Under the pieces are notes generated by a model. The model worked only from the letters and a program-made list of their open reading frames with translations. It did not search any database and was not told where the DNA came from. A stretch of DNA of 33,411 nt from Rickettsiales bacterium. GTDB taxonomy: Bacteria; Pseudomonadota; Alphaproteobacteria; Rickettsiales; JABIRX01. Positions 1 through 7,355 of this stretch are shown here, piece after piece. How positions within the stretch are numbered: position 1 is the first letter of the stretch; every line of letters begins with the position of its first letter. The DNA lies in the NCBI GenBank assembly GCA_018659145.1, contig JABJNB010000075.1, positions 1-33,411 of the forward strand, given 5' to 3'. Made by a program: the position numbers and the translations under genes.

Positions 1-325
<325 letters not shown>

Positions 326-392
326 TTTTTTGCTGATAGTGCTGTATACAGTGTTATTTTTATTATTATATATCGTTTTCATGTGAGTCTTT

Positions 393-550
393 AAAAGGGC
401 TCCTTGCATGGCTTGGTGATGATAGCTGAGGGTGAACCACCTGATTCCATTCCGAACTCAGAAGTGAAAACCTCGTAGCGCTGATTGTACTGCATTATTT
501 TTATGTGGGAGAGTAAGTAATCGCCAAGCTTTGTAAGGAGCCCTTTTTTT
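393..550 (+). terminator. Long stem enclosing 5S rRNA, ending in a T-run (processing stem and terminator)
   Basis: AAAAGGGCTCCTT at 393-405 is a perfect 13-nt reverse complement of AAGGAGCCCTTTT at 535-547, so the two arms close a stem around the whole 5S gene. The 3' arm runs into a T-run ending at 550. The arrangement fits both an rRNA processing stem and the end of the 23S-5S transcript. The pairing is seen directly; the dual role is inference. Confidence 0.7.
410..531 (+). rRNA. rrf: 5S ribosomal RNA
   Basis: This is about 120 nt whose ends pair (GGCTTGGTGA at the 5' side with TCGCCAAGC at the 3' side). The conserved 5S core 'ccattccgaactcagaagtgaaa' region and the 'gggagagtaagta' segment are in the expected places. 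It lies 85 nt after 23S and is almost certainly co-transcribed with it. Ends are estimated from the terminal helix. Confidence 0.93.
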
Positions 551-755
551 ATTCTAGGAACTTTATTGTTTCTATCTTCTATTTCTTAATAAATATACTT
601 CTGCAAAAATCTAATTCTTTATTATATAAAGTAATAGTAGATACGTATATTAGAGCCTATGCACAATCTATTACAAAGCCTTTAGCATATAAACATATGT
701 GCTCTTATGGTATGTTTTTAGAATAGATCTAGCTATTAGTATAAAACATTCCATA

Positions 756-812
756 AGATCCAAAAAATTTATCAAAAAACTCTTGTACAATTATCTTGTA
801 ACACAGATTGAG
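756..812 (-). repeat. Degenerate coding fragment, copy A of a four-member family
   Basis: Read on the minus strand, this encodes a C-Y-K-I-I-V-Q-E-F-F-D-K-F-F segment. It matches the better preserved pseudogene at 1233-1453 (C-R-D-I-V-T-Q-E-F-F-D-K-D-F). The frame soon ends in stops. At DNA level the shared core is 'ttatcaaaaaactcttg' on the plus strand, also found near 1277 and 25736. The ancestral gene is not recognised. Confidence 0.55.
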
Positions 813-976
813 TGTCTATACTTGTGTGAAGATGTGCGCCGAGAGAGGGGGACCTACGAATCGAGTTTTAGTTAATTTAAAGTTATATTATTTTACTGTT
901 TGAAGAGTTCTTGTCAGATATAAATCTAAGTAATTATTTCGTAGTCTAAAAAATTAACAGAAAACTGACTTATAAC

Positions 977-1004
977 TTGTCTTTATAAAAATCTTCTTTA
1001 TCAA
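977..1004 (+). promoter_or_regulatory. Possible promoter of tRNA-Thr
   Basis: TTGTCT at 977-982 and TATCAA at 999-1004 are separated by 16 nt and end 9 nt before the tRNA. Both hexamers are poor matches to the sigma-70 consensus, so the call rests mainly on spacing and position. Confidence 0.25.
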
Positions 1005-1013
1005 GTTTCGTAT

Positions 1014-1089
1014 GCCGGAATAGCTCAGTTGGTAGAGCAGTCGCCTTGTAAGCGAGAGGTCGGGAGTTCGAATCTCTCTTCCGGCACCA
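1014..1089 (+). tRNA. trnT: tRNA-Thr (UGU anticodon)
   Basis: A full cloverleaf is present: acceptor arm GCCGGAA pairs with TTCCGGC, the D arm is GCTCAGTTGGTAGAGC, the T loop is GTTCGAATC, and the 3' CCA is encoded (1087-1089). The anticodon TGT is at 1047-1049. The outermost anticodon-stem pair looks like a G-G mismatch, with the other four pairs intact. Confidence 0.95.
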
Positions 1090-1232
1090 TTTGCTTTTGT
1101 TAATTTCTCAATCGCAAATTTAACTACAGCGTAATTAGTGCTGTAGTATTGAAGCGGATCACAATGTAGTTAAAGGTAAAGTAGGCTATGTTCTAATATA
1201 ATGACCAGCCCTTCCTATAAACAGATGTATTG

Positions 1233-1453
1233 TTATTGAATGTTTTTTTTAATATCTTTAGCTATCCGTGCAAAATCTTTATCAAAAAACTCTTGAGTAA
1301 CTATATCACGACACAACCTCATAGCCTTAGGTAAGTGAAAATACATTTTAAGTCTACCAGATCTGCAAAGTTAATTATATAGCGTTGCTCTATATAGGTG
1401 TTTATTATATGTATAAAAGAAGCTCTTCTGTAATCTAGGTGAGCCCTATATCT
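1233..1453 (-). pseudogene. Frameshifted fragment of an unrecognised protein (copy B, best preserved)
   Basis: Two overlapping minus-strand frames form one continuous protein of about 73 residues if a single A is restored in the A-run near 1347. The upstream part contains R-Y-R-A-H-L-D-Y-R-R-A-S-F. The downstream part contains H-L-P-K-A-M-R-L-C-R-D-I-V-T-Q-E-F-F and ends with a stop at 1233-1235. An in-frame stop at 1454-1456 and the lack of a start codon show that the 5' part is lost. Related, more decayed pieces lie at 756-812, 25632-25683 and 25714-25800. I do not recognise the family; a mobile-element or expanded Rickettsiales gene family is possible but unproven. Confidence 0.6.
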
Positions 1454-1536
1454 TTATGAGAATTAATAAAGAATAGTGAGTTAGGGGGTATCCATACAAA
1501 GGGGGTTAATTAATCAGTTTATATAATCTATTAAGG

Positions 1537-1564
1537 TTGCATTTTGCATAAGTTTTGTTATTAA
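1537..1564 (+). promoter_or_regulatory. Likely promoter of tRNA-Arg
   Basis: TTGCAT (1537-1542) and TATTAA (1559-1564) are 16 nt apart. A start site 6-8 nt downstream would leave only about 8-10 nt before the tRNA at 1580. The match to sigma-70 sites is moderate. Confidence 0.4.
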
Positions 1565-1579
1565 TGGCACCCTATAAGT

Positions 1580-1656
1580 GCGTCCGTAGCTCAGCTGGAT
1601 AGAGCAACAGCCTTCTAAGCTGTGGGTCAGTGGTTCGAATCCACTCGGACGCACCA
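1580..1656 (+). tRNA. trnR: tRNA-Arg (UCU anticodon)
   Basis: Acceptor GCGTCCG pairs with CGGACGC, the D arm is GCTCAGCTGGATAGAGC, the T arm is GTGGTTCGAATCCAC, and CCA is encoded at 1654-1656. The anticodon TCT is at 1614-1616. The anticodon stem (CAGC/GCTG) is intact. Confidence 0.96.
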
Positions 1657-1890
1657 GTCTTTTTCTTTAGGTTTTTATGAATAGTACTCTGGTATGACTT
1701 TGTAACTTCCAAGATCAACTGGTGCAAAAGTTTTTCCTATTCATATTCTCAGTGATTAGCAATTCATATAAGATGCAATCCATTCTCAATTTTTTTATTC
1801 CGCACTTATCCTCTAAATGAGAATTTATTATTGCAGTTTGGAGAATCGTTATTTAATGGTTATATAAAAATCACTTACTATATGCGTATT

Positions 1891-2508
1891 ATGGAAATTT
1901 TATTGGCAACTCAAAATAAGGGAAAGTTAAAAGAGATGGAAGAGCTTCTAAAGGCGGATGGTGTAAATTTTATTGCATTAGCTGAGAATACTATTGAGGA
2001 GCCAGAGGAGGATGGTGATAGTTTTGAAGATAATGCTATTATTAAAGCTGAGTTTTATTCTAAAAGGACAGAGAAGGCGTGTATATCAGATGATTCTGGT
2101 TTAGTAATTCCAAAATTAAATGGTGATCCAGGTATATTTTCTTCACGTTGGGCTGGAGAAGGAAAGAATTTTAATGTAGCTATGGATAGAGTTTATAATA
2201 ATTTATTACAGAGAGGTGTTGATTTAAAGTTTGATGAAGTAGAGGCATTCTTTTACTGTGCTATGGCTTACAAGGTGCCGGGATCTAGGACTGAGGTGTT
2301 TTTTGGCAAGGTCGAAGGTCATCTCACCTATCCCGCTCGAGGGGATGATGGTTTCGGATATGATCCTATATTTGTCCCTAAGGGTAGTATAAAAACCTTT
2401 GCAGAGATGGGTTCTGTGTTGAAAAACAAAGATAATCATAGGGTAAGGGCAGCTATCAGAATCAAAAGTCATATTAGGCGTTGCAATTATGCTACGATTA
2501 GTGTATAG
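1891..2508 (+). CDS. rdgB: Non-canonical purine NTP pyrophosphatase, RdgB/HAM1 family
   Basis: It hydrolyses dITP, ITP and XTP to the monophosphate plus pyrophosphate, keeping deaminated purines out of nucleic acids. The family landmarks are present: N-terminal M-E-I-L-L-A-T-Q-N-K-G-K, the D-D-S-G-L motif, the G-x-F-S-S-R-W-A-G loop, G-D-D-G-F-G-Y-D-P-I-F, and a C-terminal N-K-D-N-H-R-V-R-A-A close to the usual S-H-R-x-x-A. The start is set at the ATG at 1891 because it aligns with other RdgB N-termini. An ATG at 1882 and a TTG at 1831 are also in frame and would add unlikely residues. The resulting 205 residues are normal for the family. No clear ribosome site is seen. The 234 nt upstream, back to tRNA-Arg, show no other gene. 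A strong terminator follows, so it is probably a single-gene unit. Confidence 0.93.
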   Translation: MEILLATQNKGKLKEMEELLKADGVNFIALAENTIEEPEEDGDSFEDNAIIKAEFYSKRTEKACISDDSGLVIPKLNGDPGIFSSRWAGEGKNFNVAMDRVYNNLLQRGVDLKFDEVEAFFYCAMAYKVPGSRTEVFFGKVEGHLTYPARGDDGFGYDPIFVPKGSIKTFAEMGSVLKNKDNHRVRAAIRIKSHIRRCNYATISV

Positions 2509-2518
2509 TGGGGGTATG

Positions 2519-2558
2519 GAGACGGGTTTTACCTCCTTTGCCCGTCTCTATTTTTTTT
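2519..2558 (+). terminator. Intrinsic terminator of rdgB
   Basis: GAGACGGG (2519-2526) pairs perfectly with CCCGTCTC (2541-2548) around a 14-nt loop, followed almost at once by eight T (2551-2558). It is the clearest factor-independent terminator in the window apart from the one after 5S. Confidence 0.88.
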
Positions 2559-2619
2559 GTTGATTTTAAACAATTCTTCATATCTTATCCTCCCGGATCA
2601 AAATTAATTACTTATTCGC

Positions 2620-2970
2620 ATGACAGAGCTATCTCAACAAAAATACAAATGGATGAAGCCTTTTCAAAGGGAGTTATATCAAGGGCTTTGCAATGAGTTT
2701 AGCTTAGATAGTTTGACTGAGATAGGAAATTTTCTTGGACTTAACAATCCTTATCATGGAGCTAAATTGATATTTGGTGCCCAAAAACAAAATCTATATT
2801 TAAAAAAATTAGTTGAAGTAAAGCGCGAGTCTAGATCTCGTATTGAGGACCTAGAAGTGTCTTTGGATACATTAAAAAACTTTAAAGAATTTTTAGACGA
2901 TTCGGTTAGGAATTTGACTTATTCTCTTGATTCTGTAAGGGAAATAAAAAAAACTCTTGAAGGCAAGTAA
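2620..2970 (+). CDS. Hypothetical coiled-coil protein, 116 residues
   Basis: I do not recognise this gene. It encodes 116 mostly charged, helix-forming residues with no signal peptide or membrane segment. The N-terminal third (Y-K-W-M-K-P-F-Q-R-E-L-Y) is rich in aromatic residues. Residues about 57-113 show a heptad-like spacing of L, I and V that suggests a coiled coil (L-V-E-V-K-R-E-S-R-S-R-I-E-D-L). The phasin-like helical style is only a resemblance. It sits between the rdgB terminator and the rpsB leader, so it may have its own promoter or start the rpsB transcript. The ATG at 2620 lacks a clear ribosome site; an ATG at 2653 is an alternative. The regular codon use and absence of stops make it a likely real gene. 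Confidence 0.65.
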   Translation: MTELSQQKYKWMKPFQRELYQGLCNEFSLDSLTEIGNFLGLNNPYHGAKLIFGAQKQNLYLKKLVEVKRESRSRIEDLEVSLDTLKNFKEFLDDSVRNLTYSLDSVREIKKTLEGK

Positions 2971-3011
2971 TTATACTATATCCTCCCAGGTCATAAAACG
3001 CAGGTAAGCGG

Positions 3012-3059
3012 TAATTAGTGTAGAGTTAATCTACTTGCTTGCCAAGGTATAACTAATTA
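3012..3059 (+). promoter_or_regulatory. Nested hairpin in the rpsB leader
   Basis: TAATTAGT (3012-3019) is a perfect complement of ACTAATTA (3052-3059). Inside it, GTAGA (3020-3024) pairs with TCTAC (3030-3034). The outer stem ends 15 nt before the rpsB ATG, close to its weak AAGG ribosome site. Leader-mediated autoregulation by S2 is known in other proteobacteria; applying that here is inference. Confidence 0.4.
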
Positions 3060-3074
3060 TTTTTAAGGTTTAAA

Positions 3075-4055
3075 ATGGCTCAAGAGTTCAATCTACCACA
3101 GGTAGAGGTTAAAGCATTATTAGAAGCAGGTTCACATTTCGGTCATAGAAAAAGACGCTGGAATCCTAAAATGGCCCCATATATTTATGGATCTAAGGGT
3201 GATGTACATATTATGAATTTAGATAAAACGAAGCAGATGTTGAATATAGCTTTGAAAGCTATAGCTGATGTAGCAAAAAGTAATGGTAAGATCTTATTTG
3301 TTGGTACAAAGAAACAGGCGTCAGCTACAATTGCGGAGAAAGCTCAAGAGTCAGGACAGTTCTATGTAAACCATAGATGGTTAGGTGGAATGCTGACAAA
3401 CAATTTAACTGTATCTAATTCCATTAAAACTATGGAATCAATTGAAAAGTTGTTAGCTGATAAAGAGTCTACGTTAACTAAGAAGGAAAAATTAAGTTAT
3501 TCACGTAAATTAGAAAAATTATATTTGTCATTAAATGGAGTAAGGAGTATGAAGTCCCTGCCTGATCTAATGATTATAGCTGATACTAATAAGGAGTTGA
3601 TAGCATTAAAAGAGGCTGCCAAACTTGGGATACCAGTGGTAGCAATAGTTGATACTAATGCTACATTAGAAAATGTATTATACCCTATACCAGCAAATGA
3701 TGATTCTATAAAGTCTTTATCAGTCATTTTTGGTTATATTGCTGAAGCGATTAACTCAGCTAGGCCTCAGCCTAAAGGTGAAAAAGTGGTAAAGGAGGAT
3801 CTAGCAAAGGGCAGGGTATCGGCCAATGTTCAGGATAGGTCTGTGGTAGTGAAGGCTGCTTCTGAAGTTGTTAAAAATCTTGTGGTTGCTAATAAGGTTG
3901 ATGCAGCTCCTACAGAGGTGGTTAAGAAATCGGCTAAACCTGTAAAAGTTTCTCAGGATGTGGCTGCTGGCACAAAAGAGGAAGAGTCAACTAAGTCTAA
4001 GGCAAAAGCTCCTGAGAAAAATGAGTCTGTAGCAAAGATAAAGACTCTAAGCTAG
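3075..4055 (+). CDS. rpsB: 30S ribosomal protein S2 with long C-terminal tail
   Basis: S2 is a head protein of the small subunit, needed for binding of S1. Residues 1-230 match the family well: the A-G-x-H-F-G-H-R-K-R-R-W-N-P-K-M start, the H-R-W-L-G-G-M-L-T-N segment, and the S-L-P-D-L-M-I-I-A-D-T and I-P-V-V-A-I-V-D-T-N blocks. The last roughly 95 residues are a Lys/Ala/Val/Glu-rich, low-complexity extension absent from E. coli S2 (241 residues); a tail of this kind is common in alphaproteobacteria. The very end appears frameshifted: restoring one A in the A-run at 4034-4036 would replace the last residues with K-D-K-D-S-K-L-A-P-A-V-E-K and move the stop to 4073-4075. The ATG has a weak AAGG site 7 nt upstream. 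It is followed by tsf, the classic partner. Confidence 0.97.
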   Translation: MAQEFNLPQVEVKALLEAGSHFGHRKRRWNPKMAPYIYGSKGDVHIMNLDKTKQMLNIALKAIADVAKSNGKILFVGTKKQASATIAEKAQESGQFYVNHRWLGGMLTNNLTVSNSIKTMESIEKLLADKESTLTKKEKLSYSRKLEKLYLSLNGVRSMKSLPDLMIIADTNKELIALKEAAKLGIPVVAIVDTNATLENVLYPIPANDDSIKSLSVIFGYIAEAINSARPQPKGEKVVKEDLAKGRVSANVQDRSVVVKAASEVVKNLVVANKVDAAPTEVVKKSAKPVKVSQDVAAGTKEEESTKSKAKAPEKNESVAKIKTLS

Positions 4056-4107
4056 CTCCTGCTGTTGAAAAATAAAAATTCTATAATAATTAGTTGGTTA
4101 ATACATA

Positions 4108-5025
4108 ATGGTTAAGATTGAAAACGTAAAAAATCTTCGAGAGATGACGGGTGCTGGAATGATGGATTGTAAGAAAGCTCTTGTAGAGACAGATGGTGAT
4201 ACTGAGTTGGCCGTAGAGTGGTTGCGTAAGAAAGGTATTGCTCAAGCGGCAAAAAAGAACACAAGGTCTGCCTCAGAGGGCTTGTTGGGAGTCCTGGCAA
4301 ATGCTTCTAAGGCTGCCATTGTAGAGATTAATTCTGAGACTGATTTTGTCGCTAGGAATGAGCAATTTCAAAAGTTGGTAAGAACTGTTTTGGGTAATGC
4401 TATAGAAAGTGGCGATGATCTTGAAAGTTTAAATGCTTCATCTTTGCCTAGTGGTCAAAAAGTAAGTGATTACGTAGTAGAGTCAATTGGTTCCATTGGT
4501 GAGAACATTATAATTAGGCGGAGTGTTTCTTTTGAGTCAGAGGGTGGTTATATAGCTTCTTATATACATAATGCTATTGATGGTGATTTGGGAAAGATCG
4601 CGGTTTTAGTTAAGCTGAAAGTTTCTGATGTTACAGAGGGTGTAAAGCAATTGGGTAAGCAAATAGCTATGCACGTAGCTGCCACTAGACCTGTGTCAGT
4701 AAGTAGCAAGGACGTTTCTCCTGAATTGATTAGCGGGGAAAAGGCAATCTTTTCTGAACAAGCTAAAGCTTCGGGTAAGCCAGAGAATATAATTGAGAAA
4801 ATGGTGGAAGGAAGAATTAGAAAGTTCTTTGAAGAAGTTGTTTTGTTGGATCAAGCATTTGTTATTGATGGCAAGACTAAAGTTTCTGATGCGATCAACG
4901 AATTTAATAAATCAAATAACTCTGATATTGAAGTTGTAGATTTTGTTAGATATGAGTTGGGTGAGGGGGTTGAAAAGGAAGAGAGTAATTTTGCTGATGA
5001 AGTTAACGCTATGGCAGGATCTTAA
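4108..5025 (+). CDS. tsf: Elongation factor Ts
   Basis: EF-Ts is the nucleotide exchange factor that recharges EF-Tu with GTP. Signature blocks are [16 protein letters not shown] (residues 10-25, UBA-like N-terminal domain) and the T-D-F-V-A-R-N-E motif (78-85) that contacts EF-Tu. At 305 residues it has the normal long bacterial form with both core subdomains and the coiled-coil region. It starts 52 nt after rpsB and ends 2 nt before pyrH. No terminator lies between, so it is read as one operon. Confidence 0.98.
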   Translation: MVKIENVKNLREMTGAGMMDCKKALVETDGDTELAVEWLRKKGIAQAAKKNTRSASEGLLGVLANASKAAIVEINSETDFVARNEQFQKLVRTVLGNAIESGDDLESLNASSLPSGQKVSDYVVESIGSIGENIIIRRSVSFESEGGYIASYIHNAIDGDLGKIAVLVKLKVSDVTEGVKQLGKQIAMHVAATRPVSVSSKDVSPELISGEKAIFSEQAKASGKPENIIEKMVEGRIRKFFEEVVLLDQAFVIDGKTKVSDAINEFNKSNNSDIEVVDFVRYELGEGVEKEESNFADEVNAMAGS

Positions 5026-5027
5026 AA

Positions 5028-5753
5028 ATGGTAAAACCATCGGATGCTAAAAGAATATTAATTAAGCTTTCAGGCGAATCTTTAATGGGAATTGGTGAGT
5101 ATGGCCATGACCTAGAGACTATTAATCGAGTATGTTGTGAAATTAAGCAGGTATATGAATCTGGTAAGGAGATTTGCTTAGTTGTCGGAGGCGGTAATAT
5201 TTTTAGAGGAGTATCTGCAGCATCGAAGGGTATGGAGCGCGCTAGCGCAGATTATATGGGGATGCTTGCTACGGTGATAAATGCGTTAGCGCTACAAAAT
5301 ACTTTAGAGACACTGGGTGTGTCAACACGCGTTATGTCAGCAATCTCAATGATGCAAATTTGTGAAACATATGTTCGTCGAAAAGCTGTTAGGAATATGG
5401 AGAAAGGACGTATTGTAATTTTTGCCGCAGGTACAGGAAATCCTTTTTTTACGACAGATACTGCAGCAGCGCTACGCGCTGTTGAGATGGGTTGTGATAT
5501 GCTTCTAAAAGCAACAAGTGTTGATGGTGTTTATGACAAAGATCCTAACGTGCATGCAGATGCAATAAGGTATGATACAATTTCTTACTCAAAAGTATTG
5601 GCTGATAATTTAAGGGTTATGGATGGCTCAGCCATCTCTTTGGCGAGAGATAATCATTTGCCAATAGTAGTATTTTCTATAAAAGATCAGAATGAGATTG
5701 TGAATGTCTTTGAGGATAAAGCAAAATATACTGTTATTACGGAGGGTATTTAA
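5028..5753 (+). CDS. pyrH: Uridylate kinase (UMP kinase)
   Basis: It phosphorylates UMP to UDP in the cytoplasm, feeding RNA, DNA and UDP-sugar synthesis. It is an amino-acid-kinase-fold protein: the K-L-S-G-E-S-L phosphate loop (residues 13-19), the G-G-G-N-I-F-R-G loop (54-61), and the T-D-T-A-A-A-L-R-A segment with D-G-V-Y-D-K-D-P that binds nucleotide. Its 241 residues match the family. An AGGA ribosome site lies inside the end of tsf, and the start is 2 nt after the tsf stop. It sits in the rpsB-tsf-pyrH-frr order conserved across bacteria. Confidence 0.98.
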   Translation: MVKPSDAKRILIKLSGESLMGIGEYGHDLETINRVCCEIKQVYESGKEICLVVGGGNIFRGVSAASKGMERASADYMGMLATVINALALQNTLETLGVSTRVMSAISMMQICETYVRRKAVRNMEKGRIVIFAAGTGNPFFTTDTAAALRAVEMGCDMLLKATSVDGVYDKDPNVHADAIRYDTISYSKVLADNLRVMDGSAISLARDNHLPIVVFSIKDQNEIVNVFEDKAKYTVITEGI

Positions 5754-6302
5754 ATGGATGGCAAGCAAATAAAGCAAAGAATGGATACTTCTTCAGAGGT
5801 TTTCTTGGATAACTTGACTGGTGTCAGAGTGGGTAGGGCTTCGCCTAGGATTATTGAGGGTATTATGGTTAATGCCTATGGCTCAGAGGTTCCCATTAAC
5901 CAAGTCTCATCTATTTCTTCTATTGATGCCGTTACTTTGTCGGTGCAGGTTTGGGATACTAATCATGCTGATGCGGTAGACAAAGCTATTAGAAGTAGTG
6001 ATCTTAATTTGAACCCAGTTAAAGAGGGCAATGTTTTGCGGATACCATTTCCTAAGTTATCTCAGGAGCGCAGAGTGGAGTATGTTAAGTTATGCTCAAA
6101 TTATCTAGAGCAGTCAAAAGTTGCTCTTAGAAATATTCGTCGTGATGAAATCGAAAAGTTGAAGAAGCTAGAAAAGGCAGGAGATATATCAAAAGACGAT
6201 CTGTTCTCTGATCAAGAAGCTGTTCAGAAAATGCTTGATGAATATATCAGCGACCATGATAAATTCTTTGAAAAAAAGAAAGATGAAATAATGAGCGTCT
6301 AA
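5754..6302 (+). CDS. frr: Ribosome recycling factor
   Basis: RRF splits the post-termination ribosome together with EF-G. The family fingerprint is present: G-R-A-S-P-R-I-I-E-G near residue 30, the central beta domain with I-N-Q-V-S-S-I, and R-I-P-F-P-K-L-S-Q-E-R-R followed by the long helix N-I-R-R-D-E-I-E-K-L-K-K. It has 182 residues, close to the usual 185. The ATG directly follows the pyrH TAA, and a strong GGAGG lies 9 nt upstream inside pyrH, so translation is probably coupled. Confidence 0.98.
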   Translation: MDGKQIKQRMDTSSEVFLDNLTGVRVGRASPRIIEGIMVNAYGSEVPINQVSSISSIDAVTLSVQVWDTNHADAVDKAIRSSDLNLNPVKEGNVLRIPFPKLSQERRVEYVKLCSNYLEQSKVALRNIRRDEIEKLKKLEKAGDISKDDLFSDQEAVQKMLDEYISDHDKFFEKKKDEIMSV

Positions 6303-6317
6303 TCTATTACACTTCTT

Positions 6318-7016
6318 ATGAAATCTGACTCTAACCTATTGCCAAACCATATAGCGATTATTATGGATGGGAATAGAAGGTGGGCGGTCTCAAGGTCCAA
6401 AAACAGATTGTTGGGACATGAGCAGGGCGTTAAGCGCTTGTCAGACGTAGTTGGGTATTCTATTGAGGCCGGTATCCCTTTCTTAACATTATATGCTTTC
6501 TCATCTGAAAATTGGAATCGTTCTAAGCTAGAAATAAAGAATCTAAAACTTTTAATGAACAGGTTTTTAGATAGCTATTTAGAGGATTTACTTGCTAAGA
6601 ATATCAGATTTAGATCAATAGGTAATATTGATGATTTTGGCATTGGGATAGTAAAAAAAATTAAATTATTAGAACTCAGGTCTAAGTTTAATACAGGTCT
6701 TAACCTCACGGTAGCACTGAGTTATGGAGCGAGAGATGAGATTGTACAGGCGGTTAATCATATCTTGGAGTCACATCCAAGTAATGAAATTACGGAATTA
6801 GAGTTTAAAAGTTATTTATATAGCAAGGATCTGCCTGATCCAGATTTAATGATTCGAACTGGTGGTGAGTCAAGGTTGAGTAATTTTTTGTTATGGCAAT
6901 TAGCTTATGCGGAGTTATATTTTACCGACAGATACTGGCCAGATTTTGGTAAAGAAGAGTTTCAAAAGGCACTAGATTTCTTTGCAAGTAAGGAGAGGCG
7001 GTATGGAGGAGATTAG
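6318..7016 (+). CDS. uppS: Undecaprenyl diphosphate synthase (cis-prenyltransferase)
   Basis: It condenses isopentenyl units onto farnesyl diphosphate in cis to make the C55 lipid carrier for peptidoglycan and surface polysaccharides. Conserved regions are H-I-A-I-I-M-D-G-N-R-R-W-A (residues 11-23; catalytic Asp17), F-S-S-E-N-W, and the C-terminal R-T-G-G-E-S-R-L-S-N-F-L-L-W-Q with E-L-Y-F. Its 232 residues are typical. It starts 15 nt after frr. The isoprenoid substrate comes from the MEP pathway whose dxr (8052) and dxs (28564) are also here. The reading frame ends about 90 nt before a small inverted-repeat element. Confidence 0.97.
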   Translation: MKSDSNLLPNHIAIIMDGNRRWAVSRSKNRLLGHEQGVKRLSDVVGYSIEAGIPFLTLYAFSSENWNRSKLEIKNLKLLMNRFLDSYLEDLLAKNIRFRSIGNIDDFGIGIVKKIKLLELRSKFNTGLNLTVALSYGARDEIVQAVNHILESHPSNEITELEFKSYLYSKDLPDPDLMIRTGGESRLSNFLLWQLAYAELYFTDRYWPDFGKEEFQKALDFFASKERRYGGD

Positions 7017-7355
7017 TGAATTCTTTGTCTTTGAAAATGCAGGGTAATATAGGTCGTGTTGCCTGTCTTAATTGAATTAAAAAATATTTTGTTATCCGGT
7101 AGGTTGTAATACCAAGTCCCATCTGCAAATCATAATTTACTAATTTATTTTATGGCATAAATTTCATATAAGAAATTGGCATTAGCTTAGGCTAGTCCTT
7201 CATTTTTTATATAAAATTTCTACTCAGAAAATATCCAATTAAATTCCCGTTTATAGATGGGACTTGGTATAAAGGTTGCTTCTATATATATACAATCTTG
7301 CAATTTAAATAATTTATTGTAATTTTTTGGCCAAATAATCGCTTAATATTACTTA
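7017..7355. other. Gap between uppS and cdsA, mostly a small inverted-repeat element
   Basis: These 339 nt have no gene. The first 92 nt are AT-rich with no clear terminator, and 7109-7270 is a MITE-like element listed separately. The remaining 85 nt up to cdsA are extremely AT-rich with alternating TA and show no convincing promoter pair. The gap is the only large break in the rpsB-to-rodA cluster. Confidence 0.7.
7109..7270. mobile_element. MITE-like element, copy 1 (162 bp, perfect 16-bp terminal inverted repeats)
   Basis: The ends ATACCAAGTCCCATCT (7109-7124) and AGATGGGACTTGGTAT (7255-7270) are exact reverse complements. A second copy of the same length lies at 22962-23123, with closely similar interior sequence including a shared 'ttagcttaggctagtcct' core. 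There is no coding capacity. The ends contain TA (7110-7111 and 7268-7269), which would fit a TA target as used by IS630/Tc1-type transposases; that assignment is inference. It is inserted between two essential genes of one cluster. Confidence 0.8.

Larger units (their letters stand above)
551..1013. other. Non-coding gap between 5S rRNA and tRNA-Thr
   Basis: No intact gene is visible in these 463 nt. The stretch is strongly AT-rich and contains one degenerate coding fragment on the minus strand (about 756-812, listed separately). A short GC-richer patch lies near 832-856. The last 40 nt carry a weak promoter-like pair for the tRNA. Confidence 0.6.
1090..1579. other. Non-coding gap between tRNA-Thr and tRNA-Arg, with a pseudogene
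   Basis: These 490 nt hold no intact gene. CTACAGC (1124-1130) pairs perfectly with GCTGTAG (1140-1146). An alternative arm, TTAACTACA (1120-1128), is a perfect complement of TGTAGTTAA (1165-1173). Neither is followed by a T-run. A minus-strand pseudogene fills 1233-1453. The final 45 nt hold a promoter-like pair for tRNA-Arg. Confidence 0.6.

Noticed and set aside
1831..1890. N-terminal extension of rdgB from a TTG at 1831
   Set aside because: The extra 20 residues have no counterpart in the family, and the ATG at 1891 aligns with known N-termini.
2508..2696. 62-codon plus-strand frame after rdgB
   Set aside because: It reads through the terminator hairpin and overlaps the better-supported 116-residue gene in another frame.
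7109..7270. 162-bp element as a Rickettsia palindromic element (RPE)
   Set aside because: RPEs are usually in frame within genes and shaped as a hairpin; this one is intergenic with only its ends inverted.
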